64,000 nucleotides of DNA from Actinomycetota bacterium (GCA_014238065.1 JABABU010000055.1:1-64000); one strand, 5' to 3'. Positions 1 through 9,859 are shown, counted from the first letter of the stretch. The notes: generated by a model not told the origin, from the letters alone. Numbers and translations: made by a program.

Positions 1-514
1 CCGCAGAGTCAGGCACCGGCGCAAAGTCGATCCGTACACAGCGCGAGGCAATCGTGACGAGCTCAGGCGGTACATCGGTGACGAGCACCACGAACATCGT
101 CGAAGGTGGTGGCTCCTCGATGGCTTTCAACACCACGGGCGCTCGGTCACCGACCAGGTGAAAATCGACCAGCAAGATCACCTTCAGCGCTGCATCGGCC
201 GGGCTCAGTGAAGCGACTCGAACGACTTCACGTGCCGTCCCGATGTTGATGGTGGCCCCATCACGCTCGATCACCACCAGGTCGGGGTGTTGCTCGTCGC
301 GTGCCAGACGGCGATGACGCGCCGCATCATTCTCGTCGGAGGCCCGAGACGCGAAGATCTCGCCAGCGAAGATCCGCGCCGCCTCTCGCTTCCCGGCTCC
401 CGATGGGCCGACAAACAGGTAGGCAGGTACGGGAGATTCGACGGCCTGTGTCAGGCGCTGCGCTGCCTCTCTCTGGCCGGTGAGCTCAACGAACCCGGCG
501 GTCGCTCCATTCAC
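1..514 (-). CDS. holB: DNA polymerase III delta' subunit (clamp loader), C-terminus outside window
   Basis: Open at the left window edge, so about 171 codons of the N-terminal half are visible. Translation of the minus strand from the GTG at 512-514 gives an AAA+ fold: a P-loop region (PAYLFVGPSGAGKREAAR), an EQHPDLVVIERDG segment, and the clamp-loader signature VVLKAIEEPPPSTMFVVLVT followed by a sensor-like ASRCVRIDF. This order is characteristic of delta', which helps load the sliding clamp. The GTG overlaps the stop of the upstream MFS gene by 4 nt (GTGA, 511-514), so the two are translationally coupled. Gene order topA - (MFS) - holB matches other actinobacteria. The Walker A ends GKRE rather than GKT/S; a non-hydrolysing P-loop is known for delta' in other bacteria. 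Confidence 0.9.
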   Translation of the reverse strand, partial: MNGATAGFVELTGQREAAQRLTQAVESPVPAYLFVGPSGAGKREAARIFAGEIFASRASDENDAARHRRLARDEQHPDLVVIERDGATINIGTAREVVRVASLSPADAALKVILLVDFHLVGDRAPVVLKAIEEPPPSTMFVVLVTDVPPELVTIASRCVRIDFAPVPDSA

Positions 515-1887
515 GTCACATACCCCGTCGTCTCATCCTCGGCCTCCGTCTGATCACCGCGGAACGTGAAGGATGCAAGCGCTCCGGCAACGATCATCGT
601 CGCAGCGGCAAGCCAAAGCGCGCCACGAACGCCGGTGATCGCGATGTGGGCCGAACCGATGCCCACTTCGGAGTCGATCGTTGTTTCGAAGACCCAGTCG
701 AGGGCCTCGCTCAGGAAGCCACCGATTCCGATGGCCAGCAGCAAGCAGAACCGGACCAACACATAGAGAGCGCTGAACACTCTTCCGCGGAGCTCGTCAT
801 CGACGCTCTCGTGCAGGATCGTGAACCCGAGCACGTAGACGCCGCCGGCGCTGATGCCGAGTCCGGTGACACCCAGCAACGTGAGGCTGAGCTCTGAAAC
901 GGACACCGCGAACAGCAAGGTGAGACCGGCGGCGAACACTGACGTTACGAACACCCTCTCCTTGTCGATCCGACGCTGGAGGGCGGACAGAATCGCCACT
1001 CCGATAGCGACACCCACCCCGAGGAAGGTCAGGATCAGTCCGAATCCGTCCTCGTCTGCCATCAGGATCTCTTTGTTGAAAACCGCTCCGAGCGGAATCA
1101 ACATGCCCCCGCCGAGCATGCCGGTGCCAAGCGCTACCAGCACCGCTCTGACCCTCGAGCTGATGAATATGAACCGCCAGCCCTCACGCAACTCCCTCAT
1201 CCCTTCAGTGAGGTCGATGCGACGGTCGCTGGTGGCTCGCTGGACCCGCGACCTGGCGACGAGTGGCAACGATGCAATGAACGCTGCAGCGACGAGAAAT
1301 GTCAACGCGTCGGCAGTGAGTGCCAGCGACTCGCGATCAATGCCGGAGATGCCAAAGGCCCCCGACTCCCCGATCCACAGCGACACTCGCGACAGACCGG
1401 CGAACGCCGCTGCCGCAAACGGGAACGTGCCGTACGCGGCGAGGAGCGAAAGCGAGTTCGCGGTCGTGAGATGCCCGGTCGGGACGACGTTCGGAACGAT
1501 CGCTTCCTTGGCGGGTCCCCAGAGCGAGGTTGCGAGTTCGAGCACGAGCGATGCGAGCACCAACGCCCACAACGTGTCGAGGAGCGGAATCGTGACCATG
1601 ACACCGGCGCGGACGATGTCGCACGAGATCAGAAGGCGCTTGCGGTTCAACCGGTCGACTATCACGCCACCAACTGACGCGAGGAAAAATCCCGGAAGGA
1701 TCCTGGCAATCATCACCAGCGCGATTGCAGATCCCGGTGTCGCGCCGCCAATGCGTTCTGCAACGATGATGATGGCGAGAAAACCGATCCAGTCGCCGAA
1801 CGCGCTGACCAGCTGCGCAAGCCAGAGCCTCAGAAACTCTCGGGTCGCGAAGACACGGGCCATCAGCGCGTGCTGCAACGGCGTCAT
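511..1887 (-). CDS. MFS transporter in the topA-holB operon
   Basis: A 458-residue, 12-helix major facilitator protein. It starts with a short N-terminus and REFLRLWLAQLVSAFGDW, typical of the actinobacterial MFS family related to enterobactin-exporter-like proteins. The loop 2-3 signature is visible as GGVIVDRLNRKRLLI. The substrate is unknown. The start chosen is the ATG at 1885-1887, 7 nt past the topA stop. Longer in-frame starts would run backwards through the topA lysine tail and give an artificial poly-arginine N-terminus; a second candidate is the ATG at 1861-1863. From memory, the equivalent gene in Streptomyces encodes an MFS domain fused to thymidylate kinase. Here only the MFS part exists, followed directly by holB. 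Confidence 0.85.
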   Translation of the reverse strand: MTPLQHALMARVFATREFLRLWLAQLVSAFGDWIGFLAIIIVAERIGGATPGSAIALVMIARILPGFFLASVGGVIVDRLNRKRLLISCDIVRAGVMVTIPLLDTLWALVLASLVLELATSLWGPAKEAIVPNVVPTGHLTTANSLSLLAAYGTFPFAAAAFAGLSRVSLWIGESGAFGISGIDRESLALTADALTFLVAAAFIASLPLVARSRVQRATSDRRIDLTEGMRELREGWRFIFISSRVRAVLVALGTGMLGGGMLIPLGAVFNKEILMADEDGFGLILTFLGVGVAIGVAILSALQRRIDKERVFVTSVFAAGLTLLFAVSVSELSLTLLGVTGLGISAGGVYVLGFTILHESVDDELRGRVFSALYVLVRFCLLLAIGIGGFLSEALDWVFETTIDSEVGIGSAHIAITGVRGALWLAAATMIVAGALASFTFRGDQTEAEDETTGYVT

Positions 1888-1894
1888 CGGACCG

Positions 1895-4594
1895 CTACGA
1901 AGACGCTTTCTTCGTGGCTGTCTTCTTGCCAGAACTCTTCTTCGTGGCGGCTTTCTTCTTGGCCGTTGCCTTCTTCTTCGTCGCCTTCTTCTTCTTCGCC
2001 GGGCCACGCTCGCGACGGAGTTGAAGAAGCTCCGCCGCCCTGACGACGTCGATCGACTCTGGATCGTCTTCTTTGCGGAGCGAGGCGTTGACTTCGCCGT
2101 CGGTCACATACGGACCGAACCGTCCGTCTTTCAGAACGATGTTGCCACCGCTGACCGGATCTGGTCCGAATTCTCTCAGCGGAGGCTTCGCGACTGCACC
2201 ACGACGGGTCTTGGGTTGGGCCAGGATCGTAAGCGCTTGCTCGAGCGTCAGCGTGAACAGCTGCTCTTCGTTCTCAAGACTGCGGCTGTCGGTAGCCTTC
2301 TTCAAGTACGGCCCATACCGGCCGTTCTGGACGGTGATCTCGACCGCGTCGACAGGATCGGTTCCCACGACTCGGGGCAGCGTGAGCAGCTTCATTGCTT
2401 CGTCGAATGTCACCGTGTCGAGCGACATAGAAGAGAACAGCGAGGCCGTCTTCGGCTTCGGCTGATCGTCCTGGGGCATTCCGAGCGTGATGTAGGGACC
2501 AAACCGACCTGGCCGTGCGATCACGTCGAGACCCGACTCTGGATCAGTTCCGAGCACGCGTTCGTCAGAGGGAGCGTCCAGCAACTCCACGGCCTTGTCA
2601 ATCGTGAGTTCGTCCGGCGCGATCTCCTCGGAGAGCGAACATGTGTCGTCACCGCGAGAGAGATATGGGCCGAAGCGGCCGACCCGAGCGACGATGGGCA
2701 CCCCGTTTGCGTCGACGCCGATGGGAATCGAGTTGATCGCCCTCGCATCGATCTCGCCGAGGCGGACGTCGATGACGTGCTTGAGTCCCTTGACCTCGAT
2801 TTCAGATGCACCTCTGTCAGGGCCGGCAGTGCCGAAATAGAACTCCGAGAGCCACGGAATGGCTTCGCGGCCACCACCGGCGATGTCATCGAGGTCGTCC
2901 TCCATACGAGCGGTGAACGCATAGTCGACGAGGTTCGGGAAGTGCTGCTCGAGCAGACCGCTCGTGGCGAAGGCCGTGAGGGCAGGAACGAGAGCAGAGC
3001 CCTTCTTCCAGACATAACCGCGGTCCTGGACGGTCTCCATGATGGATGCATACGTCGATGGGCGACCGACGCCGACCTCTTCGAGGCGCTTCACGAGCGA
3101 GGCCTCGGTGTACCTCGCCGGCGGCGATGTCTCGTGTGACTTCGGTTCGAGCTCGCGAACCGTGACAGTGTCACCTTCTTCGAGCGGCGGAAGCTGTTGT
3201 TCTAGTTTTTCGGGGTCTGCTGGCTCGTCGTCACCCTCTACATACGCAAGACGGAACCCCTGGACCGTGATGACGGTGCCGCTTGTGGAAAATTCGACGT
3301 CACTACCGTCGGAGCTGGTGCCCGTCAGCTTGATCGTGATCGTCTCGCCCGTGGCATCGATCATCTGGCTCGCGATCGTGCGCCGCCAGATGAGGTCGTA
3401 GACACGGCCCTCATCCTGGGTGACCTCCGCCGCCACGACCTCGGGAAGACGCCACGCTTCACCTGAGGGACGAATCGCCTCGTGAGCTTCCTGAGCGTTC
3501 TTCACCTTCTTGGCATACGTTCGTGCTTCGGCGGGCAGACTGGCTGCACCGTAACGCTCGTTGATGAGGTTCCGAGCTGCAGTGAGCGCCTCGGCGGACA
3601 GCGTGGTGCTGTCGGTACGCATGTAGGTGATGAAGCCGTTCTCGTACAACCGCTGAGCGGCACGCATCGTGCGGGCCGACGAGAAGCCGAGCTTGCGGCC
3701 AGCCTCTTGCTGCAGGGTCGAGGTGATGAACGGTGCGGAAGGACGACGTCGATAGGGTCGAGATTCGCGCGACGACACTGCTAGCTCACGGTGGGCGAGT
3801 GACTCGACAAGCCCCTCAGCACCACTCTGGTCGAGAACCACCACATCACCGTTCAGCTGACCACGGTCGTCGAAGTCCCTGCCTGTAGCGAGGCGCTTTC
3901 CTTCGAGGCCGACCATTGCCGCTTTGAAGACCGTCTCTTGGGCCGAGCCCGAGACCCCGCCCGCAAAGGTGCCTGTGAGACTCCAGTACCCGGCCGAGAC
4001 AAATGCCATACGTTCGCGTTCGCGGGCCACGATGAGCCGGACGGCGACGCTCTGGACTCGTCCAGCGCTCAGCTTCGGCATCACCTTCTTCCACAGCACC
4101 GGAGAGACCTCGTATCCGTAGAGGCGGTCGAGGATTCGGCGGGCCTCCTGCGCATCCACAAGGCGGCGATCGATCTCTCGTGGTTCGTCGATGGCGGCCT
4201 CTATGGCCTTCTTGGTGATCTCGTGGAACACCATGCGCTTGACAGGCACGCGCGGGTTGAGGACCTCCATGAGGTGCCATGCGATGGCTTCTCCCTCACG
4301 ATCCTCATCCGTTGCGAGATACAGCTCGTCGGCGTCTTTCAGAAGCGCCTTCAGGTGCCGCACCTGCTCTTTGGCTCGACCGGTGACGACGTACAGCGGC
4401 TTGAAGTCGTTCTCGGTGTCGACACCAAGCCGAGCCCACTTCTCGTTCTTGTGGCTCTGGGGCACGTCGGCGGCATTCCGTGGCAGGTCGCGGATGTGAC
4501 CAATGGAGGATTCCACGATGTAGTCGTCGCCGAGGAAGCCCGCGATGGTCCGGGCTTTGGCGGGTGATTCGACGATGACGAGGGGTTTCGACAC
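1895..4594 (-). CDS. topA: DNA topoisomerase I with lysine-rich tail
   Basis: 899 residues. Type IA topoisomerase that relaxes negative supercoils. The TOPRIM domain opens with LVIVESPAKARTIAGFLG. The catalytic tyrosine lies in GFITYMRTDSTTLS near residue 323. After the core come four C-terminal topoisomerase repeats recognisable by RFGPYL/I/V-type motifs (RFGPYLSRGD, RFGPYITLG, RYGPYLKKA, RFGPYVTDGE) in place of zinc-finger Cys clusters. The last 35 or so residues are a Lys/Ala/Thr-rich tail, as in mycobacterial and streptomycete TopA, where it aids DNA binding and processivity. The start is GTG at 4592-4594 with only a weak purine stretch upstream. It is first in the topA-MFS-holB operon. 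Confidence 0.97.
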   Translation of the reverse strand: MSKPLVIVESPAKARTIAGFLGDDYIVESSIGHIRDLPRNAADVPQSHKNEKWARLGVDTENDFKPLYVVTGRAKEQVRHLKALLKDADELYLATDEDREGEAIAWHLMEVLNPRVPVKRMVFHEITKKAIEAAIDEPREIDRRLVDAQEARRILDRLYGYEVSPVLWKKVMPKLSAGRVQSVAVRLIVARERERMAFVSAGYWSLTGTFAGGVSGSAQETVFKAAMVGLEGKRLATGRDFDDRGQLNGDVVVLDQSGAEGLVESLAHRELAVSSRESRPYRRRPSAPFITSTLQQEAGRKLGFSSARTMRAAQRLYENGFITYMRTDSTTLSAEALTAARNLINERYGAASLPAEARTYAKKVKNAQEAHEAIRPSGEAWRLPEVVAAEVTQDEGRVYDLIWRRTIASQMIDATGETITIKLTGTSSDGSDVEFSTSGTVITVQGFRLAYVEGDDEPADPEKLEQQLPPLEEGDTVTVRELEPKSHETSPPARYTEASLVKRLEEVGVGRPSTYASIMETVQDRGYVWKKGSALVPALTAFATSGLLEQHFPNLVDYAFTARMEDDLDDIAGGGREAIPWLSEFYFGTAGPDRGASEIEVKGLKHVIDVRLGEIDARAINSIPIGVDANGVPIVARVGRFGPYLSRGDDTCSLSEEIAPDELTIDKAVELLDAPSDERVLGTDPESGLDVIARPGRFGPYITLGMPQDDQPKPKTASLFSSMSLDTVTFDEAMKLLTLPRVVGTDPVDAVEITVQNGRYGPYLKKATDSRSLENEEQLFTLTLEQALTILAQPKTRRGAVAKPPLREFGPDPVSGGNIVLKDGRFGPYVTDGEVNASLRKEDDPESIDVVRAAELLQLRRERGPAKKKKATKKKATAKKKAATKKSSGKKTATKKASS

Positions 4595-4702
4595 AGCGGG
4601 CTTTCAGTTGATTCAGCAGATGTTCTCGACCGACATCTACAGCGGTTTATGGAGCTACTCGTCCGGAACGTACAGGACTTGAGTCGATTTGCGACCCCTT
4701 CG

Positions 4703-5617
4703 TCAAGACCCTTGAGTCTTTCGGTACCCGATTTCTCCAACAGCCATGACGACGGCTGCCGCGATCAGCGCGCCGACGATCGCGCCAACCAACTCACCTG
4801 AAACGGGCTGACCGAGGGCAACATTGTCAAGGCCTTGCTCGCCGCTCGGCCACGGCCACAACACCCGTAGCGAACCAATCATGAGGCCAAGGAGCGCTGC
4901 GATCACCACATCGCGGAAGCGGCCGAGCAACCAGTGCAGAAAGGTCGAGAACGAAGAGATACCGACCAAGGCCCCAAAACCGAACACCATGATGATCTTC
5001 ATGTCGCGGTCGTCGATCGCGACGGTGACGTAGTCGTACAGCCCGAACATCAGCAGGATGAACGAGCCGGAGATGCCGGGAAGAATCATTGCGCAGATCG
5101 CGATCGAACCTGCGACGAAAACAACGATGAGCGATGGGTCCTCGAGCCCTCCGGAGCGCTGGCCGAGAAGAACGAACGCAACACCGGCGAAGCCGGTCAA
5201 TACGGCTAGCCGTGTCATCGTCCAGCGAGTGATCTCGCGTCTGGCGACCACGATCGATGCGGCGACGAGCCCGAAGAACACGGCGCTGACCTGAACGGGA
5301 TGCTCCTCGATCTGGGTGCGAAGCCAGCTGATGAGCACCAGCACGGCCATGACGATGCCCCCGAGGAGGCTCAGCAAGAACGTCCAGTCGACGCCCTTCA
5401 GCCTCGCAAGGCCACCCTTCCAGTCGAGCCTCAAGAACCTCGCGAGGGCGCCAGCACCCTTACGAAGCTCGCCGATCAACGTCTCGTAGATGCCGAACAG
5501 CAACGCAACGGTGCCACCGCTCACTCCGGGAACGATGTCGGCGGCTCCCATGGCAAAGCCGCGCCCGATTTGGATGAAGACGCGTGTCAGCACCGGCTTG
5601 ACGGTATCGCGCAGCAC
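4703..5617 (-). CDS. DUF368 membrane protein, probable undecaprenyl-phosphate translocase (PopT type)
   Basis: 304 residues, multi-pass. Contains the diagnostic family motif GAADIVPGVSGGT near residue 22 and a second related motif, ILPGISGSFILL, in the middle. This pair of PG(V/I)SG elements marks DUF368. Members of this family have been linked in recent work to recycling of undecaprenyl phosphate across the membrane for cell-wall synthesis, so the same role is inferred. The GTG start at 5615-5617 is supported by a good Shine-Dalgarno (GAGGGAG) 8 nt upstream. It lies 108 nt upstream of topA on the same strand and diverges from tatA. Confidence 0.85.
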   Translation of the reverse strand: MLRDTVKPVLTRVFIQIGRGFAMGAADIVPGVSGGTVALLFGIYETLIGELRKGAGALARFLRLDWKGGLARLKGVDWTFLLSLLGGIVMAVLVLISWLRTQIEEHPVQVSAVFFGLVAASIVVARREITRWTMTRLAVLTGFAGVAFVLLGQRSGGLEDPSLIVVFVAGSIAICAMILPGISGSFILLMFGLYDYVTVAIDDRDMKIIMVFGFGALVGISSFSTFLHWLLGRFRDVVIAALLGLMIGSLRVLWPWPSGEQGLDNVALGQPVSGELVGAIVGALIAAAVVMAVGEIGYRKTQGS

Positions 5618-5729
5618 ACGGCACGCTCCCTCATGGTTCCTTCATGATCGATGTGGAGACTCAACTCACACCCCGACTCCTGCCGATAGATGGCGGGAAC
5701 CACTCTGGGCTACATCGACTGGAGATCAC

Positions 5730-5954
5730 ATGCTCGGACCAACCGAACTTCTCATCGTTCTCGGCATCGTCATGCTGCTCTTCGGGAGCACCCGTTTGCC
5801 GAAACTGGCCCGATCGCTTGGCGAGGCGCAACGCGAGCTTCGCACCGCGACCGGTGAATTCGAACCTCCCGCCAAGAGCAAACCCGTCATCGTCTCAACG
5901 GACCAGATGACACCAACCGACCAAACCACCGAGGCATCGTCCCCGTCGGCCTGA
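5730..5954 (+). CDS. tatA: Twin-arginine translocase subunit TatA/TatE
   Basis: 74 residues. A single N-terminal membrane segment (ELLIVLGIVMLLFG) is followed by the TatA hinge and amphipathic helix STRLPKLARSLGEAQRELR, then an acidic/Thr-rich disordered tail. This is the pore-forming subunit of the Tat protein export machine. The ATG at 5730 is preceded by GGAG at 5721-5724, 5 nt upstream; longer in-frame starts overlap the divergent DUF368 gene and lack family similarity. No tatB or tatC is nearby. Confidence 0.93.
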   Translation: MLGPTELLIVLGIVMLLFGSTRLPKLARSLGEAQRELRTATGEFEPPAKSKPVIVSTDQMTPTDQTTEASSPSA

Positions 5955-6136
5955 CGGAATTCGCGCTCGTCGGGCCAGGACTTGCACTCGATGGCGCAGT
6001 GACACCCGTCCCCCTGCCGGCGCGCGGGCTCCACCACGCCAAAAGCCACGACTCGGGTAGCGGCACTCGAACCGACCTGCCACTGCTTGCTCATCGGTAA
6101 CCGCGATACTCGAACAGTTCCGACACACTGTCTCCG

Positions 6137-6609
6137 ATGACAACTGTCGATCCGACGTCGCAACCGGCCACGAGCGGCACCCTCTTCGCCTTCGGACTGG
6201 CCATGCTGGCTACGAGTCAGTTCGGCGGTGTGGTCTCAGACCGCTTCTCGAAGCGACTCGTCATCATCTGGGCCAACGTGCTGCTGATCGCCAGTTCCCT
6301 CTTCATCGGAACAGCTCTTCAGTCCGATGGTCTCGAGTACTGGATGCTGGTCGCCGCCAGCGCCATGCAGGGCGTTGCGTTCTCGTTCATGGGCCCCGCG
6401 CGGGCCGCATTCTCAGCTGAACTCGTCGAGAAACGACATCTGCCCAATGCGATCGCGCTCAGCCAGTTGAGCTTGAACGCCACCAAGGACATCGGACCTG
6501 CGGTCGCCGGCTTCGGCTCCGGGCCATGTTCGCCTTCACCGGCATGATCTCGCTGATCACCATCGGGGTCGCAACCCTGTGGCGAGCGACGAGGGTGCAG
6601 CATCAATGA
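6137..6609 (+). pseudogene. Decayed MFS transporter (N-terminus missing, internal deletion, frameshift)
   Basis: Frame one from the ATG at 6137 reads as MFS helices 2-5: GGVVSDRFSKRLVIIW is the loop 2-3 signature, and NAIALSQLSLNATKDIGPAVAG is the helix 5 region. It then runs out of frame at about 6515 and stops at 6545-6547. The other frame continues as LRAMFAFTGMISLITIGVATLWRATRV and stops at 6607-6609. That last segment looks like a C-terminal helix, so the middle of the protein (about helices 6-11) and the first helix are gone. The final stop overlaps the ATG of the following dioxygenase (ATGA, 6606-6609). The original gene was therefore probably translationally coupled to it. Confidence 0.75.
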
Positions 6610-7559
6610 CCGGAATCCCGACGGTCGACCTTTCGTCGCCCGATCCGGCGCCAGCAATTCTCAAGGCGAGCGAAGAGATCGGATTCGTGGCGCTCACCGG
6701 GCACGAAATCGCAGCGGACACGTTCGAGCAGATGCGAGACGTACTCCGGCGCCTGTTCTCTCTCGACGACTCGACGAAGAGAACGGGAGCCATCACGCGC
6801 CACAACTATCGCGGCTTCATCCCACTCGGGTTCTTCACACCGAACCGCACCGACGCGTCCGGCGAAGGAGCCGACCTCTACGAAGGTTACAAGCTCCACT
6901 GGGAGTGTCCGAGCAACCACCCTGTCATTGGAGAATGCGCGCTGTACGGACCCAATCTGTGGCGCCCTGAGATCGCCGACATGCGCTCGGTGGTACTCGA
7001 CTATTGGCGTCGGTGCGATGTCGTTTCAGCGCGTCTGCTGGACATTTTCGCCAGTCGGCTCGGGGTCGAGTCGGCCACGTTCGCACGTTGGCACAGCACT
7101 CCGCTGACGAACATGACCCTGTTGCACTATCCCACTCAGGCAGCGGCGTCACCAAAGATGGGAATCCACCCGCACAAGGACACAAACGTCATAACGCTGC
7201 TGAATCCTGATCCGGTTGGCGGCCTCCACGTCCGGCGTCGCGATGGTTCGTGGATCGGCGTCGAATACCAGCCAGGCGCTCTTCTCATGAACATCGGCGA
7301 GATGCTCGAGCTGTGGAGTGGCGGGCGTTATGTCGCCACCCCGCACCGGGTGATCAATACGAGCGGACAGGATCGCTACGCGTTCCCCTACTTCGTCGTC
7401 CCGAACCATGACATCGTCGTCGAACCGGTTGTCGAGTCAATGGCCGGCTTCACACGTGCCCCGATGGAGGTCGGGGCTGTCTCGGTCGAAGTCTGGCGAA
7501 CCAACTGGCCCGATGCGGAATCCTCAACGGCCCACGACCTCGGCACTTTGGATCGCTGA
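6606..7559 (+). CDS. 2-oxoglutarate/Fe(II)-dependent dioxygenase, isopenicillin-N-synthase-like
   Basis: 317 residues from the ATG at 6606. The N-terminal DIOX_N-like part begins GIPTVDLSSPDP, as in plant/bacterial 2OG oxygenases. The metal ligands are visible as H190-x-D192 in GIHPHKDTNVITLL and H247 in ATPHRVIN. R257 in QDRYAFPYF is the likely 2-oxoglutarate anchor, so the active site is complete. The substrate cannot be told from sequence. It is coupled by a 4-nt ATGA overlap to the decayed MFS gene, suggesting the ancestral unit was a transporter plus oxygenase. A longer in-frame start at 6579 exists but sits inside the MFS remnant. Confidence 0.88.
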   Translation: MTGIPTVDLSSPDPAPAILKASEEIGFVALTGHEIAADTFEQMRDVLRRLFSLDDSTKRTGAITRHNYRGFIPLGFFTPNRTDASGEGADLYEGYKLHWECPSNHPVIGECALYGPNLWRPEIADMRSVVLDYWRRCDVVSARLLDIFASRLGVESATFARWHSTPLTNMTLLHYPTQAAASPKMGIHPHKDTNVITLLNPDPVGGLHVRRRDGSWIGVEYQPGALLMNIGEMLELWSGGRYVATPHRVINTSGQDRYAFPYFVVPNHDIVVEPVVESMAGFTRAPMEVGAVSVEVWRTNWPDAESSTAHDLGTLDR

Positions 7560-7662
7560 GGGACCCTTGGCCAGGCGCGACCCACCTGGGGGAAGTGCCG
7601 AAGCAGCCAGCAATGGCTGCCGTGAGCGACGAGCACACGGTGTGTCCTCACCTCGAGGCTGA

Positions 7663-7694
7663 CAGAGCCCCGGCGCGAGGGCGTCGGGGCTCTG
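7663..7694. terminator. Strong hairpin between convergent dioxygenase and hppA
   Basis: Perfect 10-bp inverted repeat CAGAGCCCCG / CGGGGCTCTG with a 12-nt loop, about 100 nt after the dioxygenase stop. GC-rich with no clear U-tract, so terminator function is inferred from position between convergent genes. Confidence 0.6.
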
Positions 7695-7709
7695 TGAATG
7701 CTTGTGTCG

Positions 7710-7737
7710 ACAGACAGGGCGCCAGACGCCTGTCTGT
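7710..7737 (-). terminator. Hairpin immediately downstream of hppA
   Basis: Perfect 9-bp stem ACAGACAGG / CCTGTCTGT with a 10-nt loop, beginning 7 nt beyond the hppA stop. Most likely the hppA terminator; no U-run follows. Confidence 0.6.
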
Positions 7738-7744
7738 GTTCACA

Positions 7745-9859
7745 TCAGATGAATGCGGGTACGAAGACCAGCGAAACGATGGTCATCACCTTGATGAGGA
7801 TGTTCATCGCAGGACCCGATGTGTCCTTGAAGGGATCACCGATGGTGTCGCCGACCACGGCTGCGGCATGAGCGTCAGTGCCCTTGCCGCCGTGAGCGCC
7901 GGCTTCGATGTACTTCTTTGCGTTGTCCCAGGCACCACCGGAGTTCGCCATGTAGATGGCCAACATGAATCCGGTGACGACCGATCCGGCCAGGAATCCA
8001 CCGAGTGCGTTGACGTCGATGAAGCCGATGATCAGCGGCAACAGGATGGCAAGACCACCGGGGATCAACATCTCGCGGAGCGCGGCCTGGGTCGAGATGT
8101 CGACACAGCGACGGCTGTCGGGCTTCACGCCCGGCTTGCCCTCACGGAGGCCTGGGATCTCGGCGAACTGACGCCGGACTTCGACGATCATCGCCTGCGC
8201 CGCACGACCGACCGACGCCATCGTCAGGGCCGCGAAGATGAACGGTGTCATCGCGCCGAGGAACAAGCCGATGGTGACGGCAGTATCGTTGATGTCGAGG
8301 TTCACGTCGCTGCCCGCTGTCAGGCTGAACGACTTGAACAGGGCAAGCGCGGTAACCGCGGCCGAACCGACGGCGAAACCCTTCGCGACGGCAGCAGTGG
8401 TGTTGCCAAGAGCGTCGAGGCTGTCGGTGACCTCACGGACCTCACCAGGAAGCTCCGCCATCTCGGCGATACCGCCTGCGTTGTCAGCGATGGGGCCATA
8501 GGCGTCGACCGCGACGATCACACCGGTCACGGCCAACATGCCGATAGCAGCGAGCGAGACGCCGTAGAGGCCGATCACATCACCGGCGCTGCCGAATGCT
8601 GCGCCGCCCATCCAGAACGAAAGGCCGATCATGAGCGCGACGATGCCGACCGACGGAAGCGTCGAGAGCTTGCCCTGGGCAATGCCTTCGATCACGACCG
8701 TCGCAGGTCCGGTTTCCGACTGAGCCGAGATGCTCTTGACGGGTCCGTAGTGCTCCGATGTGAAGTATTCGGAGACGAAGCCGATGGCCCAACCACCCAG
8801 CAATCCGGTGATGATGGTGAGCGCGAGCCAGATCGGTTTCTGGACCAGATCGCCACCGCCAGGAGCTTCTGCGCTGCCGAACAGCCAGAGAGCACCGACG
8901 ATGGACAACACAACGGTGAGTCCCATGGCGATGTATTGGCCGGTGTGTAGCTGCCTCGAAAGGCTCTGGCCTTCCTTGCCGCGGGTCATGAGCGCACCCA
9001 CGATCGAGGCGATCATACCGAGTGCACCGATGAGGATCGGGAAGAGAAGGAGTGCTTCGAAGTCGCCGAAGTCGAGCAACTTGCCGCCACCGTCGAGGAA
9101 GACCCCGGGTGCGAGCAGCGACACGAGTACAACCGGAGCAACGATCGAGCCGGCGTACGACTCGAAGAGATCGGCGCCCATGCCGGCGACATCGCCGACG
9201 TTGTCGCCCACGGCATCGGCGATGGTGGCCGGGTTGCGTGGATCGTCCTCTGGGATACCTGCTTCGACCTTGCCGACGAGGTCTCCACCGACGTCAGCGG
9301 CCTTGGTGTAGATACCGCCGCCGATACGGGCGAACAGTGCAATCGAACTGGCGCCGAGGCCGAACGCAGCGACGACCTGGAATGCGTCGTCGACGCCGAT
9401 CCAGGTGACCCACAGGAGATAGTTGAAGGTGATGCCGAACAGCGCCAGGCCGGCGACTGTGAAGCCCATAACCGCGCCGCCCTTGAATGCGAGCGGGAGT
9501 GCGTCCGCTGCACCGTTCCGGGCTGCGTTGGCGGTGCGCGTGTTCGCTTCGGTCGCGATGCGCATACCGACGAATCCGGCTGCGGAGCTGAGTACCGCTC
9601 CGAACAGGTACGCGAACGATGCATACGGGCGACCGTCGATCGGCACGATGAGCAGCAGCACGAACATCGCAGCGACGAACGCCGAGACCCACTGGTACTC
9701 ACGCCGAAGGAACGCCATGGCGCCTTCTTGGATGGCCTGACCGATCTCCTTCATGAGATCGGTGCCCTGATCGGCGGCCAAGACCACCTGGGCGAAGTAA
9801 TACGCGAGACCGAGCGCCGCGATGGACGCGATCAACGCGATATAGGGAACCGCAGACAC
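7745..9859 (-). CDS. hppA: Membrane-bound ion-pumping pyrophosphatase, K+-dependent type
   Basis: 704 residues, about 16 membrane helices. Hydrolyses pyrophosphate to pump H+ (or Na+) out of the cytoplasm. The core substrate-binding stretch is intact: [21 protein letters not shown], then [25 protein letters not shown] second acidic cluster is in the C-terminal part ([21 protein letters not shown]). In the K+-site loop the sequence is [10 protein letters not shown]. Potassium-independent enzymes carry Lys after GNTT, so Ala there predicts K+ dependence; H+ versus Na+ specificity is not decided. The start is GTG at 9857-9859 with AGAGGA about 6 nt upstream. It has its own promoter-like site at 9942-9969. 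Confidence 0.96.
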   Translation of the reverse strand: MSAVPYIALIASIAALGLAYYFAQVVLAADQGTDLMKEIGQAIQEGAMAFLRREYQWVSAFVAAMFVLLLIVPIDGRPYASFAYLFGAVLSSAAGFVGMRIATEANTRTANAARNGAADALPLAFKGGAVMGFTVAGLALFGITFNYLLWVTWIGVDDAFQVVAAFGLGASSIALFARIGGGIYTKAADVGGDLVGKVEAGIPEDDPRNPATIADAVGDNVGDVAGMGADLFESYAGSIVAPVVLVSLLAPGVFLDGGGKLLDFGDFEALLLFPILIGALGMIASIVGALMTRGKEGQSLSRQLHTGQYIAMGLTVVLSIVGALWLFGSAEAPGGGDLVQKPIWLALTIITGLLGGWAIGFVSEYFTSEHYGPVKSISAQSETGPATVVIEGIAQGKLSTLPSVGIVALMIGLSFWMGGAAFGSAGDVIGLYGVSLAAIGMLAVTGVIVAVDAYGPIADNAGGIAEMAELPGEVREVTDSLDALGNTTAAVAKGFAVGSAAVTALALFKSFSLTAGSDVNLDINDTAVTIGLFLGAMTPFIFAALTMASVGRAAQAMIVEVRRQFAEIPGLREGKPGVKPDSRRCVDISTQAALREMLIPGGLAILLPLIIGFIDVNALGGFLAGSVVTGFMLAIYMANSGGAWDNAKKYIEAGAHGGKGTDAHAAAVVGDTIGDPFKDTSGPAMNILIKVMTIVSLVFVPAFI

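Noticed and set aside
1888..2007. Poly-arginine N-terminal extension of the MFS protein
   Set aside because: It is the topA lysine-tail DNA read in another frame; the true start lies just past the topA stop.
854..3139. 761-codon open frame on the plus strand
   Set aside because: It lies antisense to the clear MFS and topA genes, is Arg/Ser-rich and has no recognisable domain; a by-product of high-GC codon use.
7595..8950. 451-codon open frame on the plus strand
   Set aside because: Antisense to hppA, which has complete catalytic motifs; composition is Asp/Arg/His-rich noise.
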